From positions 1 through 38,166 of the IMG/VR virus record IMGVR_UViG_3300028315_000314: a stretch of 38,166 nt of DNA; one strand, 5' to 3'. The position numbers were made by a program, and so were the translations under genes. This DNA comes from a virus. The notes under the pieces are model-generated. The model searched no databases. It had not been told where the DNA came from and worked only from the letters and a program-made list of their open reading frames with translations. This document shows positions 16,583 to 23,972 of the stretch, in pieces. Every line of letters begins with the position of its first letter. Position 1 is the stretch's first letter.

Positions 16583-16940
16583 CCGTCGACCCTCCCCTCT
16601 CGATCCGGTGCTCGACATAGAACATCGCCACGGCGGCGGTCAGCAGCCCAAGCGGGCGAGAGACGTCCCACGCGGCCAGCACCATCAGCGTAATTGCCAG
16701 GGCAAGGGCCGTGGTGGCCGCCACGGTCCGGCGCAGTAGCACGGCCATCCGGCGCCGCTGCACCTGTATCAGGCTGCGCAGTGGTGCGGCTCGACGGACC
16801 GGCCCTGTCAGTAGTCCGGCGGATCGTCGGCGCTGGACCTCGACCAGATCGGCACGTAGCGCCGGATGCAGATCCTGACGCACGTTTTCCAGCCGGTCGA
16901 GCAGACTACTGACCTCGATCGGAAGCTCGGTCACATCCAC
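16566..16940 (-). CDS. Small membrane protein between terminase and portal
   Basis: A 124-residue protein overlapping both neighbours. The N-terminal half is charged and helical (LLDRLENVRQDLHPALRADL). Two hydrophobic segments follow at about 72-90 (AATTALALAITLMVLAAW) and 94-108 (RPLGLLTAAVAMFYV). An insertion of a membrane protein between terminase and portal is unusual. No family is recognised. Confidence 0.6.
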   Translation of the reverse strand: MDVTELPIEVSSLLDRLENVRQDLHPALRADLVEVQRRRSAGLLTGPVRRAAPLRSLIQVQRRRMAVLLRRTVAATTALALAITLMVLAAWDVSRPLGLLTAAVAMFYVEHRIERGGSTDERDL

Positions 16941-18301
16941 CGAACATTCACCCCACCCCTACTCAGCTCCATCACCATGTACCGCGTGGCGTCCATACCG
17001 TCATCCTCGATCTTGCGTGGCTGCTCCCGCGGCCTGCGGCCGGCACCCAGGTCCCAGACGTAGCCCCCGAATTCTTCCGTTGTGCAGGTGGGACGCCTGG
17101 CCTCGACCAGTTCGGGGTCGCGCCGGACCACCGAATCACGCATGAAAAAGATCCGCGGTCTACCGTCATCCTCGACGGCGAGCCTGCCCTGTACGGCCTG
17201 GATTCCGTCGATGACCCGCTTGTCCGCGGCTACCGTGCCGATGCCAATCTCCGACTCTAGGGTGTCGCGCCCCTCGGCGTCGTGATCGGCGACGATCCGG
17301 TCTGGCTGCGGCTCGGTCCACACCCATTCCAGCGGGTCAACGTCGTTTCCGTTCGCGTCGGTCCAGCTCTGTGGGTCGGTGACCTCACGCAGGATATCGC
17401 GGGCCCACTGCTGGACGCGGCGACGGGTCCCGTACAGCTCCCGGTACAGGTACATCCGGCCGTCCCCATCAACGGCCCAGCACTGCAGAACGAAGGGGTG
17501 GACGAAACCGAAATCCACCGACCAGTAACGAGGCCAGTCCTCGGGAATGTCGAAGCGGTCAATCAGGTGGACCGCCGAGTCATACTCCTCGTAGATCGCC
17601 CCCTCGGCGGAGACCCAGAGACCATGCTTGAGCCTGGACTTACGCACGCCCGTCAGCCGCCCCAGCCTGGCCAGGTATGCCGCGCCGCGCTCGGTCTCGC
17701 GCCCCTCGTCATCGACCAGGACCGGATTGTCCGAGTGCCGGGATTCCAGGATGACCAGGTCGCCACGGCTCTCACGCCGCTTGATCCAGTGCTCCGGGGA
17801 GTCGGGGTTCGTATCTCCGAAAAGCTGCTGATAATACAGCTTCCCATTTCTGAGCCGTGAGCTGAGCGCATCCCAGTCCGCCTCGGTCAGCTCGATGAGC
17901 TCCTGAACGTAAATCAGGTCATAATCCGATGACATAATTTTCGTCGGATTATCCATCCCTCCGAGCATGATCCTGGCCCCATTGGGATATCGGTACTGCG
18001 CCGGCTCCTGCTGAGACCCGCCGTAGTAGTCGACGACCCCGGCCTCGATGGCCTGGGCAACGACCTTCTCGCGCCAGGTCACCAACGCCGTGCTCGTCAT
18101 CGAAGCCTGTGTTTTCCGGACGATCAGTCCGCGGACCCCGGGAGTGGCCAGGCAGATCAGGTGCAGCTTCTCTAGGCATGCCATGCTCTTCCCAGTCCCG
18201 GCAGGGCCAGAGAGCAAAATTTCGGGATCCTGCCTGGAGAAAATTTCCAGGCAGGATCCGCGGGGTGAGTACTCGTGGGAGTACTCGGCAGAGATTGTCA
18301 C
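16931..18301 (-). CDS. terL: Terminase large subunit
   Basis: A 456-residue packaging motor with two domains. ATPase: Walker A GPAGTGKS at 32-39, Walker B DLIYVQE at 128-134 with catalytic Glu134. The nuclease is RNase-H-like, with acidic residues at D263 (SVDFGFVHP), D339 (IVADHDAEG) and D437 (DDGMDATRY). The order of motifs is that of Terminase_3/PBSX-type proteins. GTG start at 18301, coupled to a tiny upstream frame. No cos site was identified. Confidence 0.94.
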   Translation of the reverse strand: MTISAEYSHEYSPRGSCLEIFSRQDPEILLSGPAGTGKSMACLEKLHLICLATPGVRGLIVRKTQASMTSTALVTWREKVVAQAIEAGVVDYYGGSQQEPAQYRYPNGARIMLGGMDNPTKIMSSDYDLIYVQELIELTEADWDALSSRLRNGKLYYQQLFGDTNPDSPEHWIKRRESRGDLVILESRHSDNPVLVDDEGRETERGAAYLARLGRLTGVRKSRLKHGLWVSAEGAIYEEYDSAVHLIDRFDIPEDWPRYWSVDFGFVHPFVLQCWAVDGDGRMYLYRELYGTRRRVQQWARDILREVTDPQSWTDANGNDVDPLEWVWTEPQPDRIVADHDAEGRDTLESEIGIGTVAADKRVIDGIQAVQGRLAVEDDGRPRIFFMRDSVVRRDPELVEARRPTCTTEEFGGYVWDLGAGRRPREQPRKIEDDGMDATRYMVMELSRGGVNVRWM

Positions 18302-18354
18302 GGGCCGTCCTCGTGCTCGACCGCGAGCCAGTGGCGCAGCCCCTCCGTGTTCAT
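18298..18354 (-). CDS. Very small ORF coupled to terminase
   Basis: An 18-codon frame (MNTEGLRHWLAVEHEDGP) whose ATG overlaps the stop of the 61-residue gene (ATGA) and whose TGA overlaps the terminase GTG (GTGA). The two 4-base overlaps make a continuous coupled chain, so it may be translated merely to hand ribosomes on to terL. It is too short for a function call. Confidence 0.35.
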   Translation of the reverse strand: MNTEGLRHWLAVEHEDGP

Positions 18355-18536
18355 TGTCCCGTCTCCGCCAAGACAGCGGCCACTAGTCCGGCCGGCGAAG
18401 GTGCCCGCTCCCACACCCCGAACTGCTGCCCGCACTGGCGGGCGACATAGTCCTCGAACCTCGGTCCGGTCACCGTGCACTGGCTGATGTAGCCGGATCT
18501 GTAATTGTGCTCGATTCCCCAGTCCAGTGCCTGCAT
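18351..18536 (-). CDS. Small protein upstream of terL, unknown
   Basis: A 61-residue protein starting MQALDWGIEHNYRSGYISQC, with aromatic and charged residues spread evenly and codon usage like the neighbours. The minus-strand frame fits the tight packing here. It lies where a small terminase subunit often sits but is too short and lacks an HTH. Unknown function. Confidence 0.55.
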   Translation of the reverse strand: MQALDWGIEHNYRSGYISQCTVTGPRFEDYVARQCGQQFGVWERAPSPAGLVAAVLAETGQ

Positions 18537-18546
18537 GTCATCCCGC

Positions 18547-19128
18547 CTAGCCTTCCCCGCCGTCTGTGGGCGAGGGTCGAGGAGGTGAGGTTGGGGGTGG
18601 GATCGGGAGTGGGGCTGAATTCGACGGATCCACCGGATCCGATGGTGACGATGGCGGGCCGGAGTCTGATGGTGACGGTACTGCCGGCCGGGGATGCGTC
18701 CGTTCAGCGACCGGGCGCGCCGCTGTGGTCACCGGATGGGGGGCCGTTGCCGCGCCCCGGCTCTTGGGTAGGGAGGGGGTTCGTCGCGGTGTCACGGTCA
18801 TGGTGGGCCCGGCGATCAGGACGGTGACTGCCGGGTGAGGTTTCGACCCGGTGACGGCCGTCGCGGCCGGCCGGGGCTGTGCCTCGGGCGTCCCGTACTG
18901 AGGATCCGCCGGGACCGATATCACCGGTACGCCAAGAATCACCCCGGTCAGCGCTCCGGCCAATACGGCCATCGCCAGACAAGTGATGACCACCTCGGCG
19001 GACGGTCCACCATGCCCCCGCTGGGGTCTGGGACGGGGACGGATGAATTCGGTTGTTTCTGCCCGGGTAGTTTCGATGCGCTGTGTTGCCCCGATACCGA
19101 GCTGCGCGGTATCGGTCATCCCTTTCAT
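18547..19128 (-). CDS. Single-pass membrane protein with Pro/Ser/Thr-rich tail
   Basis: A 193-residue protein. A short N-terminal charged region is followed by one hydrophobic helix at about 45-68 (EVVITCLAMAVLAGALTGVI), then 120 residues of Pro, Ser, Thr and Ala (PSPSDSGPPSSPSDPVDPSN). The topology suggests an N-in signal anchor with a disordered outside part, as in wall-spanning or spanin-like tethers, though its place before terL is not a lysis site. The start overlaps the upstream stop (ATGA). Confidence 0.6.
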   Translation of the reverse strand: MKGMTDTAQLGIGATQRIETTRAETTEFIRPRPRPQRGHGGPSAEVVITCLAMAVLAGALTGVILGVPVISVPADPQYGTPEAQPRPAATAVTGSKPHPAVTVLIAGPTMTVTPRRTPSLPKSRGAATAPHPVTTAARPVAERTHPRPAVPSPSDSGPPSSPSDPVDPSNSAPLPIPPPTSPPRPSPTDGGEG

Positions 19129-19331
19129 TCCCCATTCACTCCTGTCAGATGCTCCCGAATCATCTTCAACTCTTCGACCACGGCGAGCGTCGCCAGACCG
19201 AGACCGACCTGTGCTGCCACCGCAATCTCACACCACTCGTCAGGACTTTCGGACTTCATGGAGTCCTGCAGTGCCGACAGCAATAACTCTTTCGCCGCTG
19301 CGGCGGGCGGCTGCTTCAACTCCCTACCCAT
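19125..19331 (-). CDS. Small protein of unknown function
   Basis: A 68-residue mostly helical protein starting MGRELKQPPAAAAKELLLSA, with GAGGAGAAGGA just upstream as a strong ribosome-binding site. The C-terminal half (AAQVGLGLATLAVVEELKMI) is amphipathic to hydrophobic. It is translated just before the single-pass membrane protein. No family is recognised. The 86 bases before it (19332-19417) hold no convincing gene. Confidence 0.5.
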   Translation of the reverse strand: MGRELKQPPAAAAKELLLSALQDSMKSESPDEWCEIAVAAQVGLGLATLAVVEELKMIREHLTGVNGE

Positions 19332-19417
19332 TCCTTCTCCTCACGGCCGGCCCCGTTAATAGCCCGGCCAGCTCGCCCCGCGGATTTGCCCACCAGGGGT
19401 TTCCGAGGTGCCGCGGT

Positions 19418-19684
19418 CTACGCGCGTGTCTCACGCCAGCCCTCCACCTCGGTCAGGTCGTAGACCGGGCCTGCGGCCAGCGTCGCTACCGGAGCCGGGA
19501 ACCCGGTACTGGCGACCCAGTACCCGACCGCTCGTCGGCTGACACCGAATCGAGCTGCGATCTCGGCGACTCCGGCGAGGTTCTCCGGGTCCACCAGCCT
19601 GGCCCCGACAAGGCCAGACCAGGCCTGCAGGGCCTGCAAGACCTTCGGACGATCAACGAAATGTTCCGGAACGTACACGCTCAC
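19418..19684 (-). CDS. HTH DNA-binding protein, first gene of the late operon
   Basis: An 88-residue protein. GVAEIAARFGVSRRAVGYWV is a helix-turn-helix of the MerR/AlpA kind, followed by FPAPVATLAAGPVYDLTEVE, a beta-wing phrase typical of short actinobacterial HTH proteins. It could be a late-gene regulator or fill the DNA-recognition role of a small terminase, since it heads the packaging genes. An operator-like 16-mer and a candidate -10 (TAAGCT on the minus strand) lie upstream. Confidence 0.7.
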   Translation of the reverse strand: MSVYVPEHFVDRPKVLQALQAWSGLVGARLVDPENLAGVAEIAARFGVSRRAVGYWVASTGFPAPVATLAAGPVYDLTEVEGWRETRA

Positions 19685-19719
19685 ACCGACCCCCTACTTC
19701 CGACTGGATGAAGCTTAGC

Positions 19720-19735
19720 ATGCCATAGGTGTACA
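19720..19735. promoter_or_regulatory. Operator-like 16-mer at the late promoter
   Basis: ATGCCATAGGTGTACA occurs here and again, base for base, at 34984-34999. Here it lies upstream of the minus-strand late operon, between the HTH gene and the terminator of the preceding operon. On the minus strand TAAGCT (about 19719-19714) is a TAnnnT -10 candidate immediately downstream of the motif; a -35 is not clear. Confidence 0.6.
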
Positions 19736-19774
19736 TGAGGATGATCCCAGCTTCGGCCGGGATCATCCTCATGT
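19733..19774 (-). terminator. Strong terminator with UUCG tetraloop
   Basis: Sixteen-bp perfect outer stem (19733-19748 with 19759-19774; arm core ATGAGGATGATCCC). After one mismatch an inner GC pair stack closes a CTTCGG loop. It ends the minus-strand operon whose last gene stops at 19780, and insulates the late promoter region. Confidence 0.85.
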
Positions 19775-19779
19775 CGGAC

Positions 19780-20139
19780 TCAGGCGATCGTCGCCAGCCC
19801 CTTGCACCCGATGATCCGCCCATTGCCGTCACGGACCTGGTCGAACGGGTACCGCACGTCGGACCGGGTATTGCCGGCCGCGCGCATGCCCATCAGGGTA
19901 GGCATGGACACGATGTAGGTGACGCCCTCCTGTGGCTCCGGGAGACCGGAGACCTCGCCGAGTGCCACCGAGACGGCCGGCATCCCATCAATGCTCCCAT
20001 CGGGACGGACGGTCTCGATGAGTCGGGCGACCGTACCGCTCGGCTCCACCGCGAGAATCATATCCATGTGCTCGCTGAAGCCATTATCGAAAATGGTCAC
20101 CGGGTGCGGGGTCAGGTTGACAAATACGTTCACGGACAC
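19780..20139 (-). CDS. Conserved protein of unknown function
   Basis: A 119-residue protein with a GTG start after GGGAGGAATT. The N-terminus NVFVNLTPHPVTIFDNGFSE matches a small conserved family that opens with NLTPHPV and is found in phages and bacteria; no function is known to me. The body is beta-rich with YIVSMPTLMGMRAAGNTRSD and a closing VRDGNGRIIGCKGLA. Last gene before the terminator. Confidence 0.65.
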   Translation of the reverse strand: MSVNVFVNLTPHPVTIFDNGFSEHMDMILAVEPSGTVARLIETVRPDGSIDGMPAVSVALGEVSGLPEPQEGVTYIVSMPTLMGMRAAGNTRSDVRYPFDQVRDGNGRIIGCKGLATIA

Positions 20140-20179
20140 AATTCCTCCCTGATCTGGCTGCTATTCCTGCGTGCCTCGG

Positions 20180-20196
20180 GCCCGATTCGATCGGGC
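20180..20196 (-). terminator. Short hairpin after the DUF6011 gene
   Basis: GCCCGAT-TCG-ATCGGGC, 7-bp perfect stem and 3-base loop, about 40 bases past the stop at 20238 in reading direction. It is short and lacks a T-tract, so it may only attenuate. Nothing else is seen in 20140-20237 apart from the GGGAGGAATT ribosome site of the next gene. Confidence 0.35.
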
Positions 20197-20237
20197 ACCA
20201 TCGCGGCCGGCCGGGGCTGTCATGCGGGTCGGGCGGG

Positions 20238-20711
20238 TCAGTTCCACTTCGTAGCACAAACCGGACCGATTCCGTCCTCGATCGATTTCTCATCGGTCAG
20301 CTCAGCCCCGCACCGGCAGCAAATTCCGTACAGACGTCCATACTCCTGCGCCTGTGCGAGGGTCATCCTCTCGTCTGCGGACAGCCGGTAAATGGCGCCG
20401 GATTCGTAGACGAAGGTCCCTTCGTCAAGGCGCTTGGCATACAGGCGCCCGGACCCCTGCTTGGCGACCTGAACCTTGTAGACCCGCCCCTCGTGCAAGT
20501 ACATGCCGTCCTCGGTAACCGGGGCGCGACGGGGGCGAGCTGGCCGCGCCAGCTCCGGATCGCGGTCCCATGGGGCGACCGGACCCGCGGGTCCGGTCGC
20601 GGCCGGCACGATGTTGCGACCGGAACACTCCCTGACCTGCGCGACGGTCGCGTGCACCCCCTTGCAATGCGCGCAACGGATGATGTGCGGGCGGCTCGTC
20701 ATTATCATCAT
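20238..20711 (-). CDS. DUF6011-like zinc protein
   Basis: A 157-residue protein if started at the ATG of 20711, which coincides with the predicted transcription start (leaderless); the frame also allows a GTG at 20729. An N-terminal zinc-finger-like part contains CAHCKGVHATVAQVREC. A Pro/Arg linker follows, then a small beta part (LYAKRLDEGTFVYESGAIY). The C-terminus GICCRCGAELTDEKSIEDGI followed by GPVCATKW is the Cys pattern of DUF6011, a zinc domain frequent in actinophage proteins. Function unknown; nucleic-acid binding is a guess from the two Cys clusters. Confidence 0.7.
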   Translation of the reverse strand: MMIMTSRPHIIRCAHCKGVHATVAQVRECSGRNIVPAATGPAGPVAPWDRDPELARPARPRRAPVTEDGMYLHEGRVYKVQVAKQGSGRLYAKRLDEGTFVYESGAIYRLSADERMTLAQAQEYGRLYGICCRCGAELTDEKSIEDGIGPVCATKWN

Positions 20712-20717
20712 GCGTCC

Positions 20718-20747
20718 ATTATGACGCACGATGGCAGTCTATGGCAA
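20718..20747 (-). promoter_or_regulatory. Promoter giving a leaderless transcript of the DUF6011 gene
   Basis: On the minus strand TTGCCA (20747-20742), 18-base spacer, CATAAT (20723-20718). Six bases further lies the ATG at 20711, so transcription would begin at or next to the start codon, and there is no Shine-Dalgarno. The spacer carries ACTGCCAT, related to the operator-like motif. The site overlaps the 3' end of rusA. Confidence 0.6.
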
Positions 20748-20750
20748 GAA

Positions 20751-21248
20751 CTATGTACGGACCGCAGACACGTCGAGCCGCACCCCCTCGACCAGGCCAT
20801 CTCCGTAAGCCCAGAGCTTTTCCAGCTCCCATCCGACGATGAGACTGTCATCGGCGATGACCCCGGCATCCGTCATTGCGTCGCCAATATTCCTGGCCAG
20901 CTTGTCCAGGTCGCCGTAGCGACGACCCACCGGGTATGGGTCCCCCCCCTCAACCCGGCCGGCGAACCAGAACACTGCCCGGGCGGACACCGGCCCGACG
21001 TACGGCAGGTATTTGCGTACCGGACCGTCCTGGCCCTGCTCCTGCCCGAGCGTGAAAGCCAGTTTCTCGGCGATCAGCCGGCGCCACAGACCCGACCCAG
21101 CCACCTGCTCGACCATGTGGCCACGGCCCTGATGGCGCAAGCTGCCCTTGGTCCGCGGACGGCCCGGGGCGAAGAGCCTCATCGGGTACCTGTCCAGCGG
21201 GACCGGGGTCGCCCCCTCGACATAGGTGATCCTCACCCGGGTACTCAT
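20751..21248 (-). CDS. rusA: RusA-family Holliday junction resolvase
   Basis: A 165-residue endonuclease that would resolve four-way junctions made during recombination or replication before packaging. The RusA signature is visible: GDLDKLARNIGDAMTDAG from 112, then VIADDSLIVG, giving conserved acidic residues D113, D115, D123, D133 and Lys116. The N-terminal part (RLFAPGRPRTKGSLRHQGRG) matches the basic start of the family. The start overlaps the previous stop by 4 bases. Confidence 0.88.
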   Translation of the reverse strand: MSTRVRITYVEGATPVPLDRYPMRLFAPGRPRTKGSLRHQGRGHMVEQVAGSGLWRRLIAEKLAFTLGQEQGQDGPVRKYLPYVGPVSARAVFWFAGRVEGGDPYPVGRRYGDLDKLARNIGDAMTDAGVIADDSLIVGWELEKLWAYGDGLVEGVRLDVSAVRT

Positions 21249-21499
21249 CGCATGGCGGCGATTGCGGCAGCCATGTACTGCTGCTCAGTCAGGCCGCGGC
21301 ACTCCTGCGGCCATTCCTCCGCAGCGACGTACTGCTCATCACTCAAGGACTCGAGCCAGATCTCGTGCAGCACCTCAGTGCAGCGCCGCACCTGCCCGTC
21401 CTTTCCGTCCGCCGACCCGCGACTCGACAGGTAAGCCACGAGCGGAATACACAGGAGCATCACGGCAATTCCAATTGCAATGAAATTACGCCTCATCAC
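21245..21499 (-). CDS. Small single-pass membrane or secreted protein
   Basis: An 84-residue protein with an N-terminal signal-like segment (MMRRNFIAIGIAVMLLCIPLV at the very start, hydrophobic 7-25). A charged outer part follows with two Cys (CTEVLHEIWLESLSDEQYVA and ECRGLTEQQYM). It contains two related phrases, LSDEQYVAAEEW and LTEQQYMAAAI, a short internal repeat. Candidate membrane-located early protein, for example superinfection exclusion; that role is speculative. Confidence 0.6.
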   Translation of the reverse strand: MMRRNFIAIGIAVMLLCIPLVAYLSSRGSADGKDGQVRRCTEVLHEIWLESLSDEQYVAAEEWPQECRGLTEQQYMAAAIAAMR

Positions 21500-21689
21500 A
21501 CCTCATTCCCCGTTGAAGAATCGATATGTCCACACCGTGAACAACATGCTTCAGTCTGAAGGTTCTTCCAATCATCAACACCGCACCCGTCGGCGTCGTC
21601 TCCGCCGACCAGGCCCCGGTCGACCAGAGCACCCGTCGATCCAAAAGCCTGGCCAGCTCCAGCCTGGCCAGTTCGGCAACGTCCATCAC
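21486..21689 (-). CDS. Small protein of unknown function
   Basis: A 67-residue protein starting MMDVAELARLELARLLDRRV, with a helical N-terminus and a basic middle (MIGRTFRLKHVVHGVDISIL). It overlaps the membrane-protein gene by 14 bases and the pentapeptide gene by 1. No family is recognised. It could equally be a remnant. Confidence 0.45.
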   Translation of the reverse strand: MMDVAELARLELARLLDRRVLWSTGAWSAETTPTGAVLMIGRTFRLKHVVHGVDISILQRGMRCDEA

Positions 21690-22258
21690 TAGGCCTCCGT
21701 CCGAGCCACGCGCAGGTTGGCCCCGGACAGGTCAGCCCCGGACAGGTCAGCCCTGGACAGGTTGGCCCCAGACAGGTCGGCCCTGGACAGGTCAGCCCCG
21801 GACAGGTCAGCCCTGTACAGGTCAGCCCTGTACAGGTCAGCCCCGGACAGGTCAGCCCCGGACAGGTTGGCCACGCGCAGGTTGGCCCCGGACAGGTCAG
21901 TCCCGGACAGGTCAGTCCCGGACAGGTCGAGCCCGGACAGGTCAGCCCTGGACAGGCTGGCCCCGGACAGGCTGGCCCCGGACAGGTCGGCCTCGGGCAG
22001 GTCGGCCCAGCGCAGGTTGGCCCCGCGCAGGTCAGTCCCGGACAGGTTGGTCCCGGACAGGTTGGCCCCGTACAGGTTGGCCCCGTACAGGTTGGCCCGG
22101 CGCAGATCAGCCCCGGACAGGTTGGCCCCGGACAGGTCAGCCCTGTACAGATTAGCCCCGTGCAGATCGAGCCCGGACAGGTCGGCCCCGGACAGGTCGA
22201 GCCAGGACAGATCGAGCCCGTCCCGCACCATCTCCATCAGTTCTTCACGTGTTGCCAT
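21689..22258 (-). CDS. Pentapeptide-repeat protein 1
   Basis: A 189-residue protein: a short start [20 protein letters not shown], then about 34 tandem pentapeptides of the form A(D/N)LSG, with variants LDLSG, ANLYG and ADLYR, ending ANLRVARTEA. The Leu at the centre of each pentapeptide marks a right-handed quadrilateral beta-helix. Known members (MfpA, Qnr) mimic DNA and bind gyrase; most others are of unknown function. One of three tandem copies, separated from copy 2 by 9 bases and a GGTGG ribosome site. Confidence 0.9.
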   Translation of the reverse strand: MATREELMEMVRDGLDLSWLDLSGADLSGLDLHGANLYRADLSGANLSGADLRRANLYGANLYGANLSGTNLSGTDLRGANLRWADLPEADLSGASLSGASLSRADLSGLDLSGTDLSGTDLSGANLRVANLSGADLSGADLYRADLYRADLSGADLSRADLSGANLSRADLSGADLSGANLRVARTEA

Positions 22259-22292
22259 GTGTCCACCCTAGCACTCTGTGACAAGCTGTGGC
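22256..22292. repeat. 37-bp junction repeat, copy 1
   Basis: Spans the start codon of pentapeptide gene 1 and the last codons of gene 2 (minus strand: QLVTEC, stop, GGTGGACAC, ATG). The same sequence recurs at 23138-23174 and 23932-23968 with one base difference, marking the duplication unit of the array. Confidence 0.9.
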
Positions 22293-23140
22293 GACTGTCG
22301 AGCCCCGGACAGGTCAGCCCCGCGCAGGTCAGCCCCGGACAGGTCGGCCCCGGACAGGTCGGCCCTGTACAGGTTGGCCCCGGACAGGTCGGCCCCGGAC
22401 AGGTCGGCCCCGGACAGGTCGGCCCAGCGCAGGTTGGCCCCGGACAGGTTGACCCTGGATAGGTCGGCCCCGGACAGGTTGACCCTGTGCAGGTTGGCCC
22501 CGGACAGGTTGGCCCCGGACAGGTTGGCCCTGTACAGGTTGGCCCTGTACAGGTTGGCCCCGGACAGGTCGGCCCCGGACAGGTCGGCCCCGGACAGGTC
22601 GGCCCCGGACAGGTCGGCCCCGGACAGGTCGGCCCCGGACAGGTCGGCCCCGGACAGGTCAGCCCTGGACAGGGCTGACCTGTACAGGTCAGCCCTGGAC
22701 AGGTCAGCCCTGTACAGGTCAGCCCTGTACAGGTTGGCCCCGGACAGGTCAGTCCCGGACAGGTCGAGCCCGGACAGGTTGGCCCCGCGCAGGTCAGCCC
22801 TGGACAGGTCGGCCTCGGACAGGTTGGCCCCGGACAGGTCGGCCTCGGGCAGGTCGGCCCAGCGCAGGTTGGCCCCGCGCAGGTTGGACCCGCGCAGGTG
22901 GGCCCCGGACAGGTTGGCCCCGGACAGGTTGGCCCGGCGCAGGTTGGCCCCGGACGGGTCGGCCCCGGACAGGTTGGCCCCGGACAGGTTGGCCCTGTAC
23001 AGGTTGGCCCCGGACAGGTTGGCCCCGGACAGGTTGGCCCCGGACAGGTTGAGCCAGGACAGATCGAGCCCGGACAGGTCGAGCCCGGACAGGTCGAGCC
23101 CGTCCCAAACCATCTCCATCAGCTCTTCACGCGTCGTCAT
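22268..23140 (-). CDS. Pentapeptide-repeat protein 2
   Basis: A 290-residue protein, the longest of the three. Start [19 protein letters not shown], then roughly 52 pentapeptides, mostly ADLSG and ANLSG, including a run of seven identical ADLSG units; the tail is GARQSPQLVTEC. The DNA repeats are nearly perfect at 15 bp, which points to recent expansion by recombination or slippage. The uniform Asp/Asn ladder suggests a long acidic beta-helix rod. Confidence 0.9.
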   Translation of the reverse strand: MTTREELMEMVWDGLDLSGLDLSGLDLSWLNLSGANLSGANLSGANLYRANLSGANLSGADPSGANLRRANLSGANLSGAHLRGSNLRGANLRWADLPEADLSGANLSEADLSRADLRGANLSGLDLSGTDLSGANLYRADLYRADLSRADLYRSALSRADLSGADLSGADLSGADLSGADLSGADLSGADLSGANLYRANLYRANLSGANLSGANLHRVNLSGADLSRVNLSGANLRWADLSGADLSGADLSGANLYRADLSGADLSGADLRGADLSGARQSPQLVTEC

Positions 23141-23174
23141 GTGTCCACCCTAGCACTCTGTGGCAAGCTGTGGC
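23138..23174. repeat. 37-bp junction repeat, copy 2
   Basis: As the copy at 22256-22292 but with G for A at one position, so the upstream tail reads QLATEC. It joins pentapeptide genes 2 and 3. Confidence 0.9.
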
Positions 23175-23934
23175 GACTGTCGAGCCCCGTACAGGTTAGC
23201 CCCGTACAGGTCGAGCCCCGGACAGGTTGGCCCCGGACAGGTTGGCCCCGCGCAGGTCGGCCCCGGACAGGTTGGCCCCGGACAGGTTGGCCCCGCGCAG
23301 GTCGGCCCCGGACAGGTTGGCCCCGGACAGGTTGGCCCCGGACAGGTCAGCCCTGTACAGGTCGAGCCCCGGACAGGTTGGCCCCGGACAGGTCGACCCC
23401 GTACAGGTCAGCCCCATGCAGGTTGACCCCGCGCAGGTCAGTCCTGGACAGGTTGGCCCCGGACAGGTCGGCCTCGGACAGGTTGGCCTCGGACAGGTCG
23501 GCCTCGGACAGGTCGGCCCAGCGCAGGTCAGTCCTGGACAGGTTGGCCTCGGACAGGTCGGCCCCGGACAGGTTGGCCCCGGACAGGTCAGCCCCGCGCA
23601 GGTCGAGCCCGGACAGGTCAGCCCTGCGCAGGTCGAGCCCGGACAGGTCAGCCCTGGACAGGTTGGCCCTGGACAGGTCGGCCCCGGACAGGTCGGCCTC
23701 GGACAGGTCGGCCCGGCGCAGATCAGCCCCGGACAGGTCAGCCCTGTACAGGTTGGCCCTGTACAGGTCAGCCCTGTACAGATTAGCCCCGTGCAGGTCG
23801 AGCCCGGACAGGTCGAGCCCGGACAGGTCGAGCCAGGACAGATCGAGCCCGGACAGGTCGGCCCCGGACAGGTCGAGCCCGGACAGATCGAGCCCGTCCC
23901 GCACCATCTCCATCAGCTCTTCACGTGTTGCCAT
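23150..23934 (-). pseudogene. Pentapeptide-repeat protein 3, interrupted by two frameshifts
   Basis: It starts [20 protein letters not shown], very close to copy 1. The open frame ends at 23347 after 195 residues (SGARPVQG, stop). An extra base in a C-run at 23367-23370, and another at 23216-23219, each turn the usual GAGCCC into GAGCCCC. Removing both restores a 783-base frame of 260 residues ending QSPQLATEC, the same tail as copy 2. Either real decay to a 195-residue form, or sequencing/assembly errors in the repeats. The 195-residue product (23347-23934) would still form a beta-helix. Confidence 0.75.
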
Positions 23935-23968
23935 GTGTCCACCCTAGCACTCTGTGACAAGCTGTGGC
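23932..23968. repeat. 37-bp junction repeat, copy 3
   Basis: Third copy, ahead of pentapeptide gene 3. It still carries the QLVTEC-stop codons although no pentapeptide gene lies upstream, which implies that the duplicated unit included the junction, or that a further copy was lost. Confidence 0.88.
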
Positions 23969-23972
23969 AACA

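Noticed and set aside
21715-23900. CRISPR-like repeats
   Set aside because: The unit is 15 bp with no unique spacers, and it encodes pentapeptides in frame.
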